A DNA stretch of 64,000 nt from Lunularia cruciata. Lineage: Eukaryota; Streptophyta; Marchantiopsida; Lunulariales; Lunulariaceae. The stretch lies in NCBI GenBank assembly GCA_948567375.1, contig OX419762.1, positions 24,630,608 to 24,694,607 on the forward strand, written 5' to 3'. The notes under the pieces are model-generated. The model worked only from the letters and a program-made list of their open reading frames with translations, did not search any database and was not told the origin of the DNA. Positions 40,521 to 51,578 of this stretch are shown here, in pieces (the stretch's first letter is position 1; each line of letters opens with the position of its first letter). Both the position numbers and the translations under genes were made by a program.

Positions 40521-42737
40521 TGTTGTGTGGTTTGTGCAGCCCGTAAAAAGTGACTTATCATAGTTTATGTCCACGTTAGGTGGGTAGGTTGTATGCTAGA
40601 TCCGACGGACAAGATGTTGCTATGTGAGCTATCTATGTACATGTATGTGATTGGCCATATGGGTTACAATCTTATCATGTTGGAGGGCTCTGATGAATAA
40701 AGATGAGAGCGAGTAAAGAGACGGGTGTGTTTTAGTTTGAAGCATCTCGAGGAGAGAAGGAAGTTGGGAGAGAGTTGTAGCAGAGAGCGAGTGTTAGAGC
40801 ATTGGATGAAGCATTTGAGCATGAGATGTCCCATGCTCCCGATCTGCCACTCCTGAATCCTTTTCTCAACAGGCTTCAGATTTTACACCGTGACGACTTA
40901 CAGGATTGGTTGGTAGCACGTTTCGGGGTGGTGTTTGTGGAGTCATTGATGGGAAACCCAGATCCTATCGTCCTTCCGGTGCTTACTTATGAGAATGTTT
41001 GGGACTTGACAATTTATGTCCTTCTATAGTTGGGGAATGCCTAAAATTTTGCTCATAAGCTTCAAGGTGGAGTTGTGTGGTTCATTTGTCAAAAAGTAAA
41101 AAGAGTAAAGGACAAATGTGCAAGAACTTGGGTCTCAAGGGGGAAGTCGGGAGTTTTTCAACCATCGGGGAAGTTTGGGGAGGGAATTTAAGGAATGGAG
41201 GACATGGTTGGAAGGAGGAGACAACAGGCTACAATTTGCAGATGAAAATCACTCGATTTGAGCTGGATATGAGGGAGATATGATCAATTGAGTGAAAGGG
41301 GGTTGAATTCATACCCAGGAGCACAAAGTAGTCAATTGAGGGAGTTTTTTGAGAGCTTTTCACTATCTATTAGTGGGATTGGGGAGAGACAATGTTTTAA
41401 CAGTATTGAGGGCAATAAATTCCAGTTTTGGGTCAATTTCAAATCAGATCTAATTGATTGAAGTTGAAGCTTATGGGATGTAAGGTGTTGGAGAAGAGCT
41501 AATGATCAGGTTTGGAGTTTTGGTCACTCCCCAAGTTGTAGTTAGAATTTCCTCATGAAAATTTTTAGAATTGTTGGTGGATAGGTTATCTCCTCTGGGT
41601 GAAAGTTTCATGTGAATTCTTCAAATAGAGAAATCAGGATCTTGGATCAAGTATACCTAGGTCTGTAGAGCTCACAAGTTAGCCCAGCTCAGGAATTGAT
41701 CCACATCTAAAGATTGGAGTTGGATTAGGCTATGAAAATTTGCAAGAGGTTAGAGAAAAACACAACCAGCTATTTTGAAAAATTTGGGTGGTTCTAGATC
41801 TGTGCAGAGTGAGATCTTATGCAAAACATCATGCTGAAAATACTGTCATAAGCTCGGTAGAGCAAATTTTCCTTTCATCTTGATTGGATATCAAGTCTCA
41901 TGTCATGTGACTATGACTGAGAGTTTTAGGTTGCCAGAGTTTTTTGAGGATCAAGTGTATTTCTGAATCAGAAATTTGGGGAAAATTTCCCAAGAACCAA
42001 GAGCAAACCCTAAAAAGAAGATTTTGAAATTAGGGTGAAGTAAAAAAAAAACCCTATCCAACTTTGAGAGATTTTCAGGAGAGTTGTAGTGATTTAATTG
42101 AATTTTATTTTATACCATTGGAAAGCTTATCTTACAGGCTTTCCATTAAATCCTAGATCACCCAAATCCAAGCTTTGTAGAAATAGTTACTTGCATATGA
42201 GCTGCACAGACTTTTCCCCATCAAAAAGACATAGAAAATCCCCACATGAAGTAGGAATTTGTTGAGATTTGAAGTACAGATGGGAGGAGGCTTGGAGTAC
42301 AGGTTGGAATGAGCTTGATGATAGAGCACAAAGGCTCTAAAGCTCTTTCCCGCCAAAAAGTATAGAGAGTTGTTGCCTTTTTCTTGTGATTGGATCCTCT
42401 CTGTACTTGTATGCCTGTTTGTACGCCCAATTGGCTTGGATTGGTGTGCGGGCGTTGCGCTCAGATTATTTCCTTCTAGGAGTGCTGTGTATTTCTCCTT
42501 GGTTATGTTGGAAGTGATGACCAGTAGACTAGGAGTGCATGGTGTGATGACAGGTCAGGTTGCTCGATACTATCCTTCCTGATAGCAAGAATATTAGTCA
42601 TGAGAAAGGAGGGTTCCGGCAATAAAGGTCACATGTGTGTTTGTCGAGTCATTATGGTTTACCTCTAGCCTCTGATCTGTAGTCTCCATAGATAGGCACC
42701 CTATGTGTTCCCAGAGAGAGAAAAGGAAAGTACAACA
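40521..42737. mobile_element. Unclassified 2.2-kb insert in the RT of element E
   Basis: The RT frame ends at ...KDAIEV (about 42745) and resumes with AFNRLASFYRRF (about 40510), so these 2217 bp are an insertion. The termini TGTTGTGTGG and AGTACAACA fit TG...CA ends, like a solo LTR or a non-coding LTR element. The flanking five bases (TGTCG and CCGTA) do not match. No gag or pol inside; the longest frame (40802-41029) has no recognised motif. The right end shares a block with 33040-33090. Confidence 0.6.
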
Positions 42738-43395
42738 CCGTACTTCTATAGCATCCTTCGGAGTAGGTAAATCAGTAATGGCCTTGATTTTCTTCTCTTC
42801 CATCTTGATCCCTTCCAATGAGATCTTGTGACCCAAGAAGGTGACTTTCTTATGCCAAAAGACACACTTTGACTTCTTGCAATAAAATTTCCATTATTGT
42901 AATCATCTTGAGACTTCTCATACATGATTCACGTGTTATACCTCTGTCTTATTATAGATTAAGATATCATCCAAGAATACTACAATGTACCGATCCAATA
43001 GTCCATCCAACACTTGATGCATCTGATCCATGAAGACTATTGGAGCATTAGTGAGCCCAAAAGGAAGAACTCTCCACTCAAAGTACCCATACCTTGTGCA
43101 AAAGGCAGTCTTTTGCACATCTTCCCTATCAATGGGGATTTTTTGCTCAGTTGATCAAGCAAGTCATCAATCCAAGGTAAGCCATATGCATTCTTCATTG
43201 TTTGCTTATTGAGCCCACAGTAATTAATATAGAAATGAAGTCCTCCATCTTTCTTTGGAACAAATAGTACCGGTGCTCCCCAAGGGGAGGTATTATGTTG
43301 TATGAAGTCCTTCTCCAACAACTTTGTAAGGGCTGTTTGCAACTCTTCCAACTCCTTTGGTGAGAGCTGATAGATTGGTCTACTCATTAGAGTAT
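42738..43395 (-). pseudogene. Reverse transcriptase of element E
   Basis: Minus-strand pieces: 43395-43140 with [32 protein letters not shown] and [21 protein letters not shown], then a frameshift near 43100; 43118-42936 with [18 protein letters not shown] and YIVVFLDDILIYNKT (catalytic FLDD); 42836-42745 with GHKISLEGIKMEEKKI and LPTPKDAIEV. This is a standard Ty3/gypsy RT. It starts at the LTR-D boundary and is cut at its other end by the 2.2-kb insert. It is more decayed than the RT of the nested D1, consistent with greater age. Confidence 0.88.
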
Positions 43396-44085
43396 TGTGA
43401 GCCGGCCTGTCTTTCAATTAGGATGAACCTCTGATGGCTATTATGGTAGCGCACCATGGACTAAGAAGGCAAGGAACCCCAACTCCATCATACTCCTCCA
43501 AGGCTAACACTCCAAGACTTAAGACATTGCTTACTAGAGAACTCAAATGAGAGAGATAGTTGCAAATGAAAGATGATGAGTACGTCTTCACCCCTTGTTT
43601 ATATACTTGTGAAATAGTTATGCACCAAAGTTACTAATTATAGGAAAAACTCAAGTTACTAGGCTAATAGTCAAGTAAAGTCAAAAAGTAGAAAAGAATA
43701 TCCATCAACATGGGCATATTCCACTAAGCATATGATCTTATCTTGACCAAACCACTAAGTCAAGGATTCCTTCACATGGGCTATCCTTGGACTATAGAAG
43801 AATCCAAAACAAAAAGGCTTGCAGGCCCAAGAGTTCTGAACTCTTTCCTCAAAGCCAAACATCTAAGAATAATACCAAGTCAACAAATTAGAATCCAAAA
43901 TAGTGATGCTCATCTTTTTCTATTCCTCTAAATTAAGGTCCTTTCTATCTTAGCTATGACTAACTCTACCTAATCATGACTAATGCAGAACCATCCTTTA
44001 TCCTTATATAAATAATATCTCTCAATTATTTATAATACAAAGCTTAATATCACAATACCACACACATGCACAAATGGATGTTACA
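43396..44085 (-). repeat. 3' LTR of element D1 (LTR-D)
   Basis: Runs TGTGAGCCGGCC to GATGTTACA on the plus strand. The inner end abuts TTTACCCTCAGACTAAG, identical to the same junction in D2 (60513), which fixes the boundary. A plain polypurine tract is not obvious on the minus strand (GTCTGAGGGTAAA). Confidence 0.9.
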
Positions 44086-44401
44086 TTTACCCTCAGACTA
44101 AGTTTTCACTTTGTCCTCAAAGTGAAGGTCTCTCTACCTTCTATGATATATACTTCAACTTATCATGGCTAAACCTCTCAAAGTGTCTTCCTCCTAACTC
44201 TTTGAGATCATAGGTGTAATTTCCCCACACCTTCTCCATAATGAAAGGTCCAAAGTACTTAGGCAAAAACTTCTTTTGCATTCTCTTGAATCAAATAGAA
44301 TCAAACAACATTACCCAATCACCTTCTTTGAAAGGCTCCACCTTCTTCTTGCCTTGCCTCTTATCATAACTCTCCTTTTGTTTACTTTGGGCTTGCTCCA
44401 C
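44086..44401 (-). other. 3' non-coding and distal integrase region of D1
   Basis: About 0.3 kb between the 3' LTR and the readable integrase. The minus strand carries decayed integrase C-terminal sequence (a FGPFIMEKVWGNYTYDLKEL-like run at about 44180-44250); the D2 equivalent is at 60514-60828. Confidence 0.6.
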
Positions 44402-45574
44402 TCAAACCATAGCAACTACTCTTGCCTCTTCTAACTCCAAAAGTTGTTCCTTCCTTGACTTCTCTGAATCACCTCCTTGTGCTTTCTTTAATCTCCTATG
44501 AATGCTTTGGAAGGTAGGAAGATCAAAGTGAATATGTAAGGTAGACTCAATACCATATACCAATTGAAATGGAGAATATCCGGTGGAAGTCTTCATGGTT
44601 GTCTTATACTCCCACAAAATTGCATGAATCGTCTTGTCCCAATGATGTTTAGCCCCCTCCATTTCTACATCTTTTGCCTACATCATGCACAAGGTCTGAT
44701 TGGTTCTCTATGCCAAGCCATTGGAATTTGGCTTATAGGATGTAGTTACTCTATGTGTGATAGAGAAATGTCATAGCATGGCTATAGTAATGCTTTGTGT
44801 AAACTCTCCTCCTCTATCAAAAACCAACTCTAATAGGCATCCAAACCTAGTGATAATGTGTTCAGAAAGAAATCTACCAACTTCATCTTCATTCTTATTC
44901 CTCAATGGTCTAGCCTCAACTCACTTGGTAAGGTAATCAATAACTTCTACAATATATCAATTGTTCCTTGGGTTTCTATTGAGAAGGCCTACAAAATCAA
45001 TTCTCCACTTCTCAAAAGGTCCTAGCAATGGAATTGATCTAAGTGATGGAGTGGATGTAGAATTTGTAGCAAAAGCTTGACAAGCATGACAAGTTTTGCA
45101 ATAATCAAGACAATCCTTGAAAATCCCTCTCCAATGGTAACCTACATCTAGAATCTTGAAAGTAGTCACCTTTCTTGCAAAGTATGCTCCACATAATAAA
45201 CCTTCATGAAACTCTTTTATGAGTAGGATAGACTCTTCCTTACCCATTGCTCTTTGGAGACCATCTACTCCTTGGTGAAAAAGAATATCCTCCACCATTG
45301 TATAAGGTCTAGATCTTGCTGCAAGGGCCTTCCTCTCCCTAGCATGCATCCCTTTTGGATAGTTACCTCTTGTCACAAAATCCACAATCTCCTTGTACTC
45401 CATTGGAACCTCTTGAGTGATTGAGATTGTCATGAGCTCCTCATCCGGGAAGGAATCATCCACTGGCTCATCTCCATCATGATCATAGGCTCTAGATAAC
45501 AAATCAACATTTGCATGTTTCTTTCCTAGCCTATTCTCAATGGTGTAGTCATACTCAGACAAGAGTATCATCAA
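44402..45574 (-). pseudogene. Integrase (and RNase H end) of element D1
   Basis: 45574-44957: MMILLSEYDYTIENRLGKKH and VDLLSRAYDHD (RNase H terminal block), then HEGLLCGAYFARKV, DYCKTCHACQAFA (zinc-binding C..C pair) and FEKWRIDFVG (catalytic core start). The middle of the core (44950-44665) is broken by stops. 44662-44402: KHHWDKTIHAILWEYKTT, TGYSPFQLVYGIES and LPTFQSIHRRLKKAQ, the end of the core. It lies between RT and the 3' LTR in normal Ty3 order. The D2 copy at 60829-61672 is largely parallel and can be used to judge the shared breaks. Confidence 0.88.
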
Positions 45575-45599
45575 CCTTGCTAGTCTCCCTTAAATATTA

Positions 45600-46581
45600 G
45601 GGCTTGCTGAAGATGTACTTCAAAGCCTTGTGATCCGTGACAATGGTGGCTCTCCTTCTAATCAAGTAGTGTCTAAACTTCTTGAGACCAAAGATCACTG
45701 CCAACCCTTCTCTCTATGTGATAGAGTAGTTCTTCTCTGCTGAAACCATTTGCCTACTAGCATAAGCTATTGGATGATCATGCCCATCTTGGCCTAATTG
45801 ACCAAGACTGCATCCTATAGCTACATTAGAAGCATCAGTGTAGAGAATGAAGGGCTTACTCCAATCTGGTTTAGCAAGAATTGGAGCTACAACAATGGAT
45901 TGTTGGAGCTCCTCAAAAGGTTTGAATGCCTCTTAAAATCACCATGTAATCTACACATGTAGATGATCAATGCACAAGCCTTGTTGGAAAATAAGAAGAT
46001 GAACCTCCTATAGTATCCAACCATCCCCAAGAATTGGCGTAACTTTGTGAAGCTTGAAGGGAATGGAAGGTTTGAGATTTTCCTCACCTTCTCAGGTTCA
46101 ACTACTATTCCATCCTTAAAGATGATGTGCCCAAAAAGTAGACCTTCTTCACATCTAAAATATGCACTTCTCTGGGTTGAGTGCTGCATTTGCCTCATCC
46201 AAGTGTTGTATGACCTTGATTAGGTGCTCAAAGTGCTCCTCCTTGCTCCCATACACACAAAAGTCATCAATTTGCTCTCACAAATTTCCCAATGAAAGGT
46301 TCAAATACCTTGTTTATGAACCATTGGAATGTGGTTGGAGTATTGCAAAGCCCAAAAGGCATGACTTTGAAAGCGTAAGTTCCCCAAGATGTGGTGAATG
46401 TGGTGAGTTGTTGATGCTCTAGTGCAATCTTGATTTGGTTATATCCACTACAACCATCTGGCAATGGGTAGTAGTCCTTCATGGTAACAACATTGAGCTT
46501 CTTGTAATCTACACATACCCAAAGCTTGCCATTCTTTTTCTTCACAATTATAATTGGAGACACCCATACTAAATTCTCCAC
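45600..46581 (-). pseudogene. RT and RNase H of element D1, RT with an in-frame gap
   Basis: 46581-46267: WVSPIIIVKKKNGKLWVCVD, YKKLNVVTMKDYYPLP directly followed by DGCSGYNQIKIA, then MPFGLCNTPTTFQWFI. About 20 residues normally between YPLP and DGYSGY are missing without loss of frame. 46198-45887: FRCEEGLLFGHII, FKDGIVVEPEKV, LRQFLGMVGYYRRF. RNase H follows with a DASNVAIGCSLGQ-like block near 45840 and a RHYLIRRRATIV-like block near 45650. The FxDD catalytic box lies in the broken zone around 46260 (a FVCMGARRST-like frame), so this RT is inactive. Confidence 0.87.
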
Positions 46582-47639
46582 CTCAAAGATAATTTGGTCT
46601 CCTTGAGCTTATCAATCTCCTCTTTCACAACCAAAGATATTGGTGGGCAAATGCAACATTGCTTTTGGTGGATTGGTCTTGCATGTGACTCCACCTCTAT
46701 TCTGAGCTCCTCCAAGGTGACTTCCTTCAAATCCTTGTAATTGAAAGCAAACACATGGATGAACTTGCAGAAAATCTCCTCACATCTCACCTTCTCCTCC
46801 TTGGTAACATTTGGGCCATACTTGAGGGTAGCTAACCTTCTCTCTACCTCTTCAAGTGTCAATGGTGATTGATCTAGGTCCTTCAAAACCTCTCGCTTAA
46901 GTGCAAAATCCATAACATACAAGCGATATACATCTGAATCAGATTCATATTCAGATTCAGATTCATCCTCCTCCGTAGAAGTCTCCTCTTCCATGCTTGT
47001 GTCCACACTTGAATCTCCTCCTTCAAAATCTGATTCCCAATAATCAGAAGATGGTGTATCTAAATGTGAAGTGCTGGTGGTGTTAGTCACAAGAACTATG
47101 ATTTTATGGTTTGATGGCCCAATCCTCAAGTACCTTTTGTGCCATTGATCAATTGTGCGTGCTGCTCTCAATCATGGCCTCCCAAGAAGTAAGGCATAGC
47201 TTGAATCCTTCAAGACTTGGAAAGTCATGAGATTTTCAACTCCCATACTTGAAACTACCACCTTGTCTATCACCCCTATTGGTTGAACTTGTTGTTTGTT
47301 TGCCATTCTTACCACAAATGTTGAATGTCTTGAGGGTATCATACCCAACTTCTTCATCAACCTTTTTGACATGACATTCACTGTTGATCCTCCATCAACC
47401 AATGCATCCTTGATGTTGTGACCATTCAATCTCACATCAATCTTGGAGGCATATTCACAAGCCTCCCATGGTGCTGGCTTGGCATCCACCACCACCATTG
47501 ATCCTAGAGCTTTTGCCTCCTTCTTCCTCTTGCTCCTTGTAGAACTCAAACCACCACTAAGCTCCTTTCTCAAAGTATGATTCAAAGCAATCAATTGGCC
47601 CACTGTGATATTAGCCTTGTAACTACCAACATCCTCCAA
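46569..47639 (-). pseudogene. Protease and protease-RT linker of element D1
   Basis: 47639-47172 (155 codons): KIDVRLNGHNIKDALVDGGS with DGGS in place of the usual D-S/T-G, TVNVMSKRLMKKLGM, and YALLLGRP at the end. 47171-46569 (200 codons): an acidic linker (MEEETSTEEDESESEYESDS), then CKFIHVFAFNYKDLKEV and HARPIHQKQCCICPP, leading to the RT start. The protease cleaves Gag-Pol. Only one stop lies between the two pieces. The DGGS form also occurs in other plant Ty3 proteases, so I do not read it as damage. Confidence 0.87.
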
Positions 47640-47889
47640 GACATTGTAGTTCCATTGTTACTTTCAGATCAAGAAGTCCTCCATCCCCAACTTCTTCCTT
47701 GGAGTCTTTGTTGTTGATGGTGTTGAAGTGCTTGTGTGAGTGCTCCTAGTAGGCATAGGAGTATCTTGGCTAGAAGTAAATCCTTGAGAAGAGTGCACAT
47801 CCTCTACAAAATGAGCTCTCTTCTTCTCTTGTGCCAAAATTATGACTCTTGGAGTTTGAGCACTCTCCCTTCACTACCTCCTTCTTTCC

Positions 47890-49541
47890 TTATATTTGCT
47901 CCTTCATAACCCCTTCCTCCATGGTAGGTGGAATTTGGTAATTCCTAGGGATGTGACCTTTTCTTCCACAACCAAAACAATTTCTCTCATTGAAATTGTT
48001 GGCTGGTTGGCCTCTTCTATATGGATAGTTTCCATAACTCCTAGGCCCTCTTCCTACATTCTGATCCACCTCTCTCTTCTCCCATAGTTGCACCACATTG
48101 ATCTTGAGATCTGCAAGTTGTTTTGTGATGGTTTGAAGTGGATCCTTTGGTGGAGGTGCAAGAACTGGAGCAACTACTACTTGTGGTGCAACCTTTGCCA
48201 CCAAAGTATCAGAAGTTCCACCATACTTGTAATTTTGAGGAGGATGCACAACCTCTTTCACCACCAAATCCCTCTCATCCCCATCCAAACTCTCTTCCAT
48301 ACAAATTGCAATCTTTATAACTTCAACCTTGGAAGAAGGTTTCTCATATCTCACCTTGCTTCTAATTTATAGTCTCAATCCTCCCACAAAATTCTTGGTG
48401 AGCATGGCTCCTATGCCAATCATAGTAGTCTCCACATCATCCCCACCCTTCCTCAATACTATACAAAATCTGGACTCTAATTTTTCCACTCTTTCCACAT
48501 AGACTCTCACTTTCTCTCCATCGCCTTGTTTGAGAAAGGTAACCTCACTCATCAATCTCTCATAAATCTCATCTAGAAGAAAGTTCTCAATGAGTGCTGA
48601 AACCAAACTCTCCCAAGACTCTTTATCCCCATCTCTCCTCTCTCTCTTTTGGTATTCTGACTCATACCATGTAAGAGCTGCATCCTCAAAGAAATCTGGT
48701 AATAATGAGGCCCACACATTCTTCCTCCTCTCATTTTTTTCTATGCAAGCTCTCTTGAAGTCTCTCACAAAGGCCTCCACATCTTCTCTATCCTTTCTAA
48801 AGAAAACCGGAAGTTTCCTCATCTTAACTTCTCTATACATGACTAACACCATCCGAGAATAATCCACCCAAGGGAACAAAAAAGGTTCAAGTTGTTCCAA
48901 GATTTCTATAGCAACATCAAATCCTAGAGTACATATTAATTGAACCCTCATGGATAGTTTATCCATAAGTTGAAAGATTATCTCCATCACCAATCTTGAG
49001 AACTAGCTGATGAAGGTGGTAGTCTTTCTATAGTTGTACTAAGACTCTCTCCAAGATCCTTCACCAAAGTCTCCAAAAGTGCTTTAACTCCACTACACTC
49101 ATGTCCTTTTGGAAGTCCTTCCACTCCACAAACCTCACACAACTCCTTGGTCTTAGATCTTCTTCCTCCCAATCTTGGTGAAGAAGGTCCAACATGCAAA
49201 CCCAAGTCAAGTAAACCTCTCCTTTCTTTCAATCTCTTGTTTTCAAAAGTCAATGGATATGAACTTGCCTTATGTCCCTTCTCTCCACATAGAAAGCACT
49301 TGGACTCACTCTTTCTTCCAAGTGGTGTAGGTTTTTGGATCCTCTCAACACTCTCTTCAAATTCTTTTATAAACTCTCTTCTACTCAAATCCACCCCTAT
49401 AATCACCTCAAACCCTTGGGAAACCTTCCATAACCTCAATTCACACTCTTGGTGACCCTCCATGTTCCTAAGATGAGTCTTAACACTCAAACATTGTTTT
49501 TGTTGCTTGCACTCCTCATGCATGAAATCTAAACTCTGCAA
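47890..49541 (-). pseudogene. Gag of element D1 with two CCHC-like knuckles
   Basis: Three minus-strand pieces. 49541-48987 has CFLCGEKGHKASSY and CEVCGVEGLPKGHEC. 48993-48367 is the capsid-like core with FRKDREDVEAFVRDFKRAC, LLPDFFEDAALTWYESEY and ERVEKLESRF. 48354-47890 has CFGCGRKGHIPRNY. In both knuckles of the form CX2CX4HX4 the last Cys is Tyr. The first piece places a knuckle upstream of the capsid block, an unusual order; it may reflect a fused or rearranged Gag. The stretch 47640-47889 has no clean frame. Confidence 0.8.
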
Positions 49542-50287
49542 AATTGACCCCTCCTCACAATGTCAGTCAAATGTCGCAATTGGTATGTCTCAATCCTTTG
49601 GAATTTTGCACAATTCATCACAACTCCAGAAAAACCCTCCTTGCAAAATTTCATATCTTTTCATAGAGCCATTTGGCCTAAGCACCTTTCTATTCAGCAC
49701 ACATATTTTAGATTTGGTCTGAAAACCACCCCCCTCACTTAAAAAGCTTATCACTCTTTGCTTAAGAATGATTTTTGTTTAATTTTTGTGTCAGCATTTT
49801 CATTACAATCCATTGAATGTTGAAGAAATGGCAGAGTCTATACAATTTTCCAGAGAGCATACAGTTGCGGGAGCAGTTTACCCTATCAACTTTGAAAAAT
49901 TCTAGCCCAATGCTCATAGCAGCTCTCACAATAATTTCAAGTGTGATAACTGAAGGATAACCAATGCTATCATGTGTAGAAATTTCAAGTCCAGATCCCA
50001 AACTTGAGATTTTACCCAAAATCACCTTAGTCCCCAAAATCTGCAATCCATCTCACACAATCTCTCCAAATCCTCTCAAGCGTACAAGATGCACAAAGTC
50101 ACCTCAAAGACATCGTAATGAACTAAAGGGTATAAAAATAGGTCTAAATTCTCTAACATAAGTTCAGCCCTCTCTTCCCCTAAAGTTCTCTCCAAGTGAG
50201 CTCTCATAGCCTCCTTCTATTTAATATAGAATTGTATGCGGAGCATTATCTTGCCTTCTAGAGAGGTCACAACAACTGAACAAAAAA
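49542..50287 (-). other. 5' leader of element D1
   Basis: About 0.75 kb between gag and the 5' LTR. On the minus strand the base run next to the LTR is TTTTTTGTTCAGTTGTTGTG, which matches no primer-binding site I know (no TGG start). The rest shows no frame or repeat. Confidence 0.6.
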
Positions 50288-50977
50288 TGTGAGCCGGCTT
50301 GTCTCTCACTTAGGATGAACCTCTGATGGCTATTATGGTAGCGCACAATGGACTAAGAAGGCAAGGAACCCCAACTCCATCATACTCCTCCAAGGCTAAC
50401 ACTCCACGACTCAAGACATTGCTCACTAGAGAACTCAATGAGAGAGATAGTTGCAAATGAAAGGATGATGAGTACCTCCTCATCCCTTGTTTATATACTT
50501 GTGAAATAGTTACGCACCAAAGTTACTAATTACCATAGTAATTCAAGTTACTAGGCTAAAAGTCAAGTAAAGTCAAGAATTATAAAGGAATATCCATCCA
50601 CATGGGCATATTCCACTAAGCATGTGATCTTATCTTAACCCAACCACTAAGTCAAGGATTCCTTCACATGGGCTATCCTTGGACTATAGAAGAATCCAAA
50701 ACAAAAAGGCTTGTAGGCCCAAGAGTTCTCAACTCTTTCCTCAAAGCCAAACAACTAAGAATAATACCAAGTCAACACACTAGAATCCAAAATAGTGGTG
50801 CTCATCTTTTTCACTTCCTCTAAATTAAGGTCCCTTCTATCTTAGCTATGACTAACTCTAGATAATCATGACTAATGTAGAACCATCCTTTATCTCGATA
50901 TAAATAATTTCTCTCAAGTACTTGTAATACCAAGCTAAATATCACAATACCACACACATGCACAAATGGGTGTTACA
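50288..50977 (-). repeat. 5' LTR of element D1 (LTR-D)
   Basis: TGTGAGCCGGCTT to GGGTGTTACA, 690 bp, the same length as the 3' copy. It differs from that copy at scattered sites and by small indels. Confidence 0.9.
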
Positions 50978-51113
50978 GTACTCCTTGGCACTAACTCAAT
51001 CTTGAATGGCATACTACGATCAAAGTGTAATCCCCTCAAAAAATTATCCAGAACACATCCACAAACTCTTGAACCATCTGATCAACCATTGCTTGATGAG
51101 GCTCTTGGCCCTC
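50978..51113 (-). pseudogene. Element E protease-RT linker
   Basis: The minus strand reads VDQMVQEFVDVFW and, after one stop, LRGLHFDRSMPFKIELVPRS, the VF...LP...H.IDLVPG block upstream of RT. The frame passes directly into [10 protein letters not shown] at 43395 once D1 is ignored, and it is cut at its upstream side by the CCCTC TSD of the LTR-A at 51114. Confidence 0.8.
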
Positions 51114-51578
51114 TATGAAAACCCAACAAGTATAAATTTTGAGGTAATTGGGCAAATAAAGTTTATTCCCACAGAGATATGAATCAGAAATGTTCAAATA
51201 CCAAGACAAATGGTAACAAGTAGTTCTTCTTGGTTGCATCTTTTGTCTTCCAAGTAAAAACCACACCTAAAAGAAAGTAACAAGCACTGACTCAGAGCTC
51301 ATAAAAAATTAACACTTCATATTCACAACTCCATCAAATCTTTCCAAACAATCTTGATTGTGATGATTAAGATCCTTCTTAAGATGACCACTTCACTGCA
51401 AAACACCTTTGCCTCAGAATTGTGTTGCACCCCTCCACTAAAGGCACAACAACTCTTTTCAAATCCATCAAGGCATTGCTTCAATTGCACTTCAATCAAG
51501 ATCAAACACACAAAATGAAGATCATGGCTATGGAATCCAAAATCCAACAAGCACACTGACTTGCACTCTGAAATTCTC

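Larger units (their letters stand above)
43396..50977 (-). mobile_element. Element D1: complete Ty3/gypsy element with 690-bp LTRs
   Basis: Two 690-bp LTRs (43396-44085 and 50288-50977) enclose 6.2 kb with minus-strand gag (49541-47890), protease (47639-47172), RT (46581-about 45887), RNase H (about 45880-45600) and integrase (45574-44402). Flanks are GTAT (43392-43395) and GTAC (50978-50981), giving a 4-bp (or 5-bp AGTAC-type) TSD with one change. The host frame rejoins correctly at the RT of element E. By eye LTR divergence is about 4-5 percent over 155 bases. A near-identical relative (D2) starts at 59879. Confidence 0.9.

Noticed and set aside
40521-42737. A typical copia-type solo LTR
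   Set aside because: The ends suggest TG...CA, but there is no matching TSD and no second copy with both ends, so it is listed only as unclassified.
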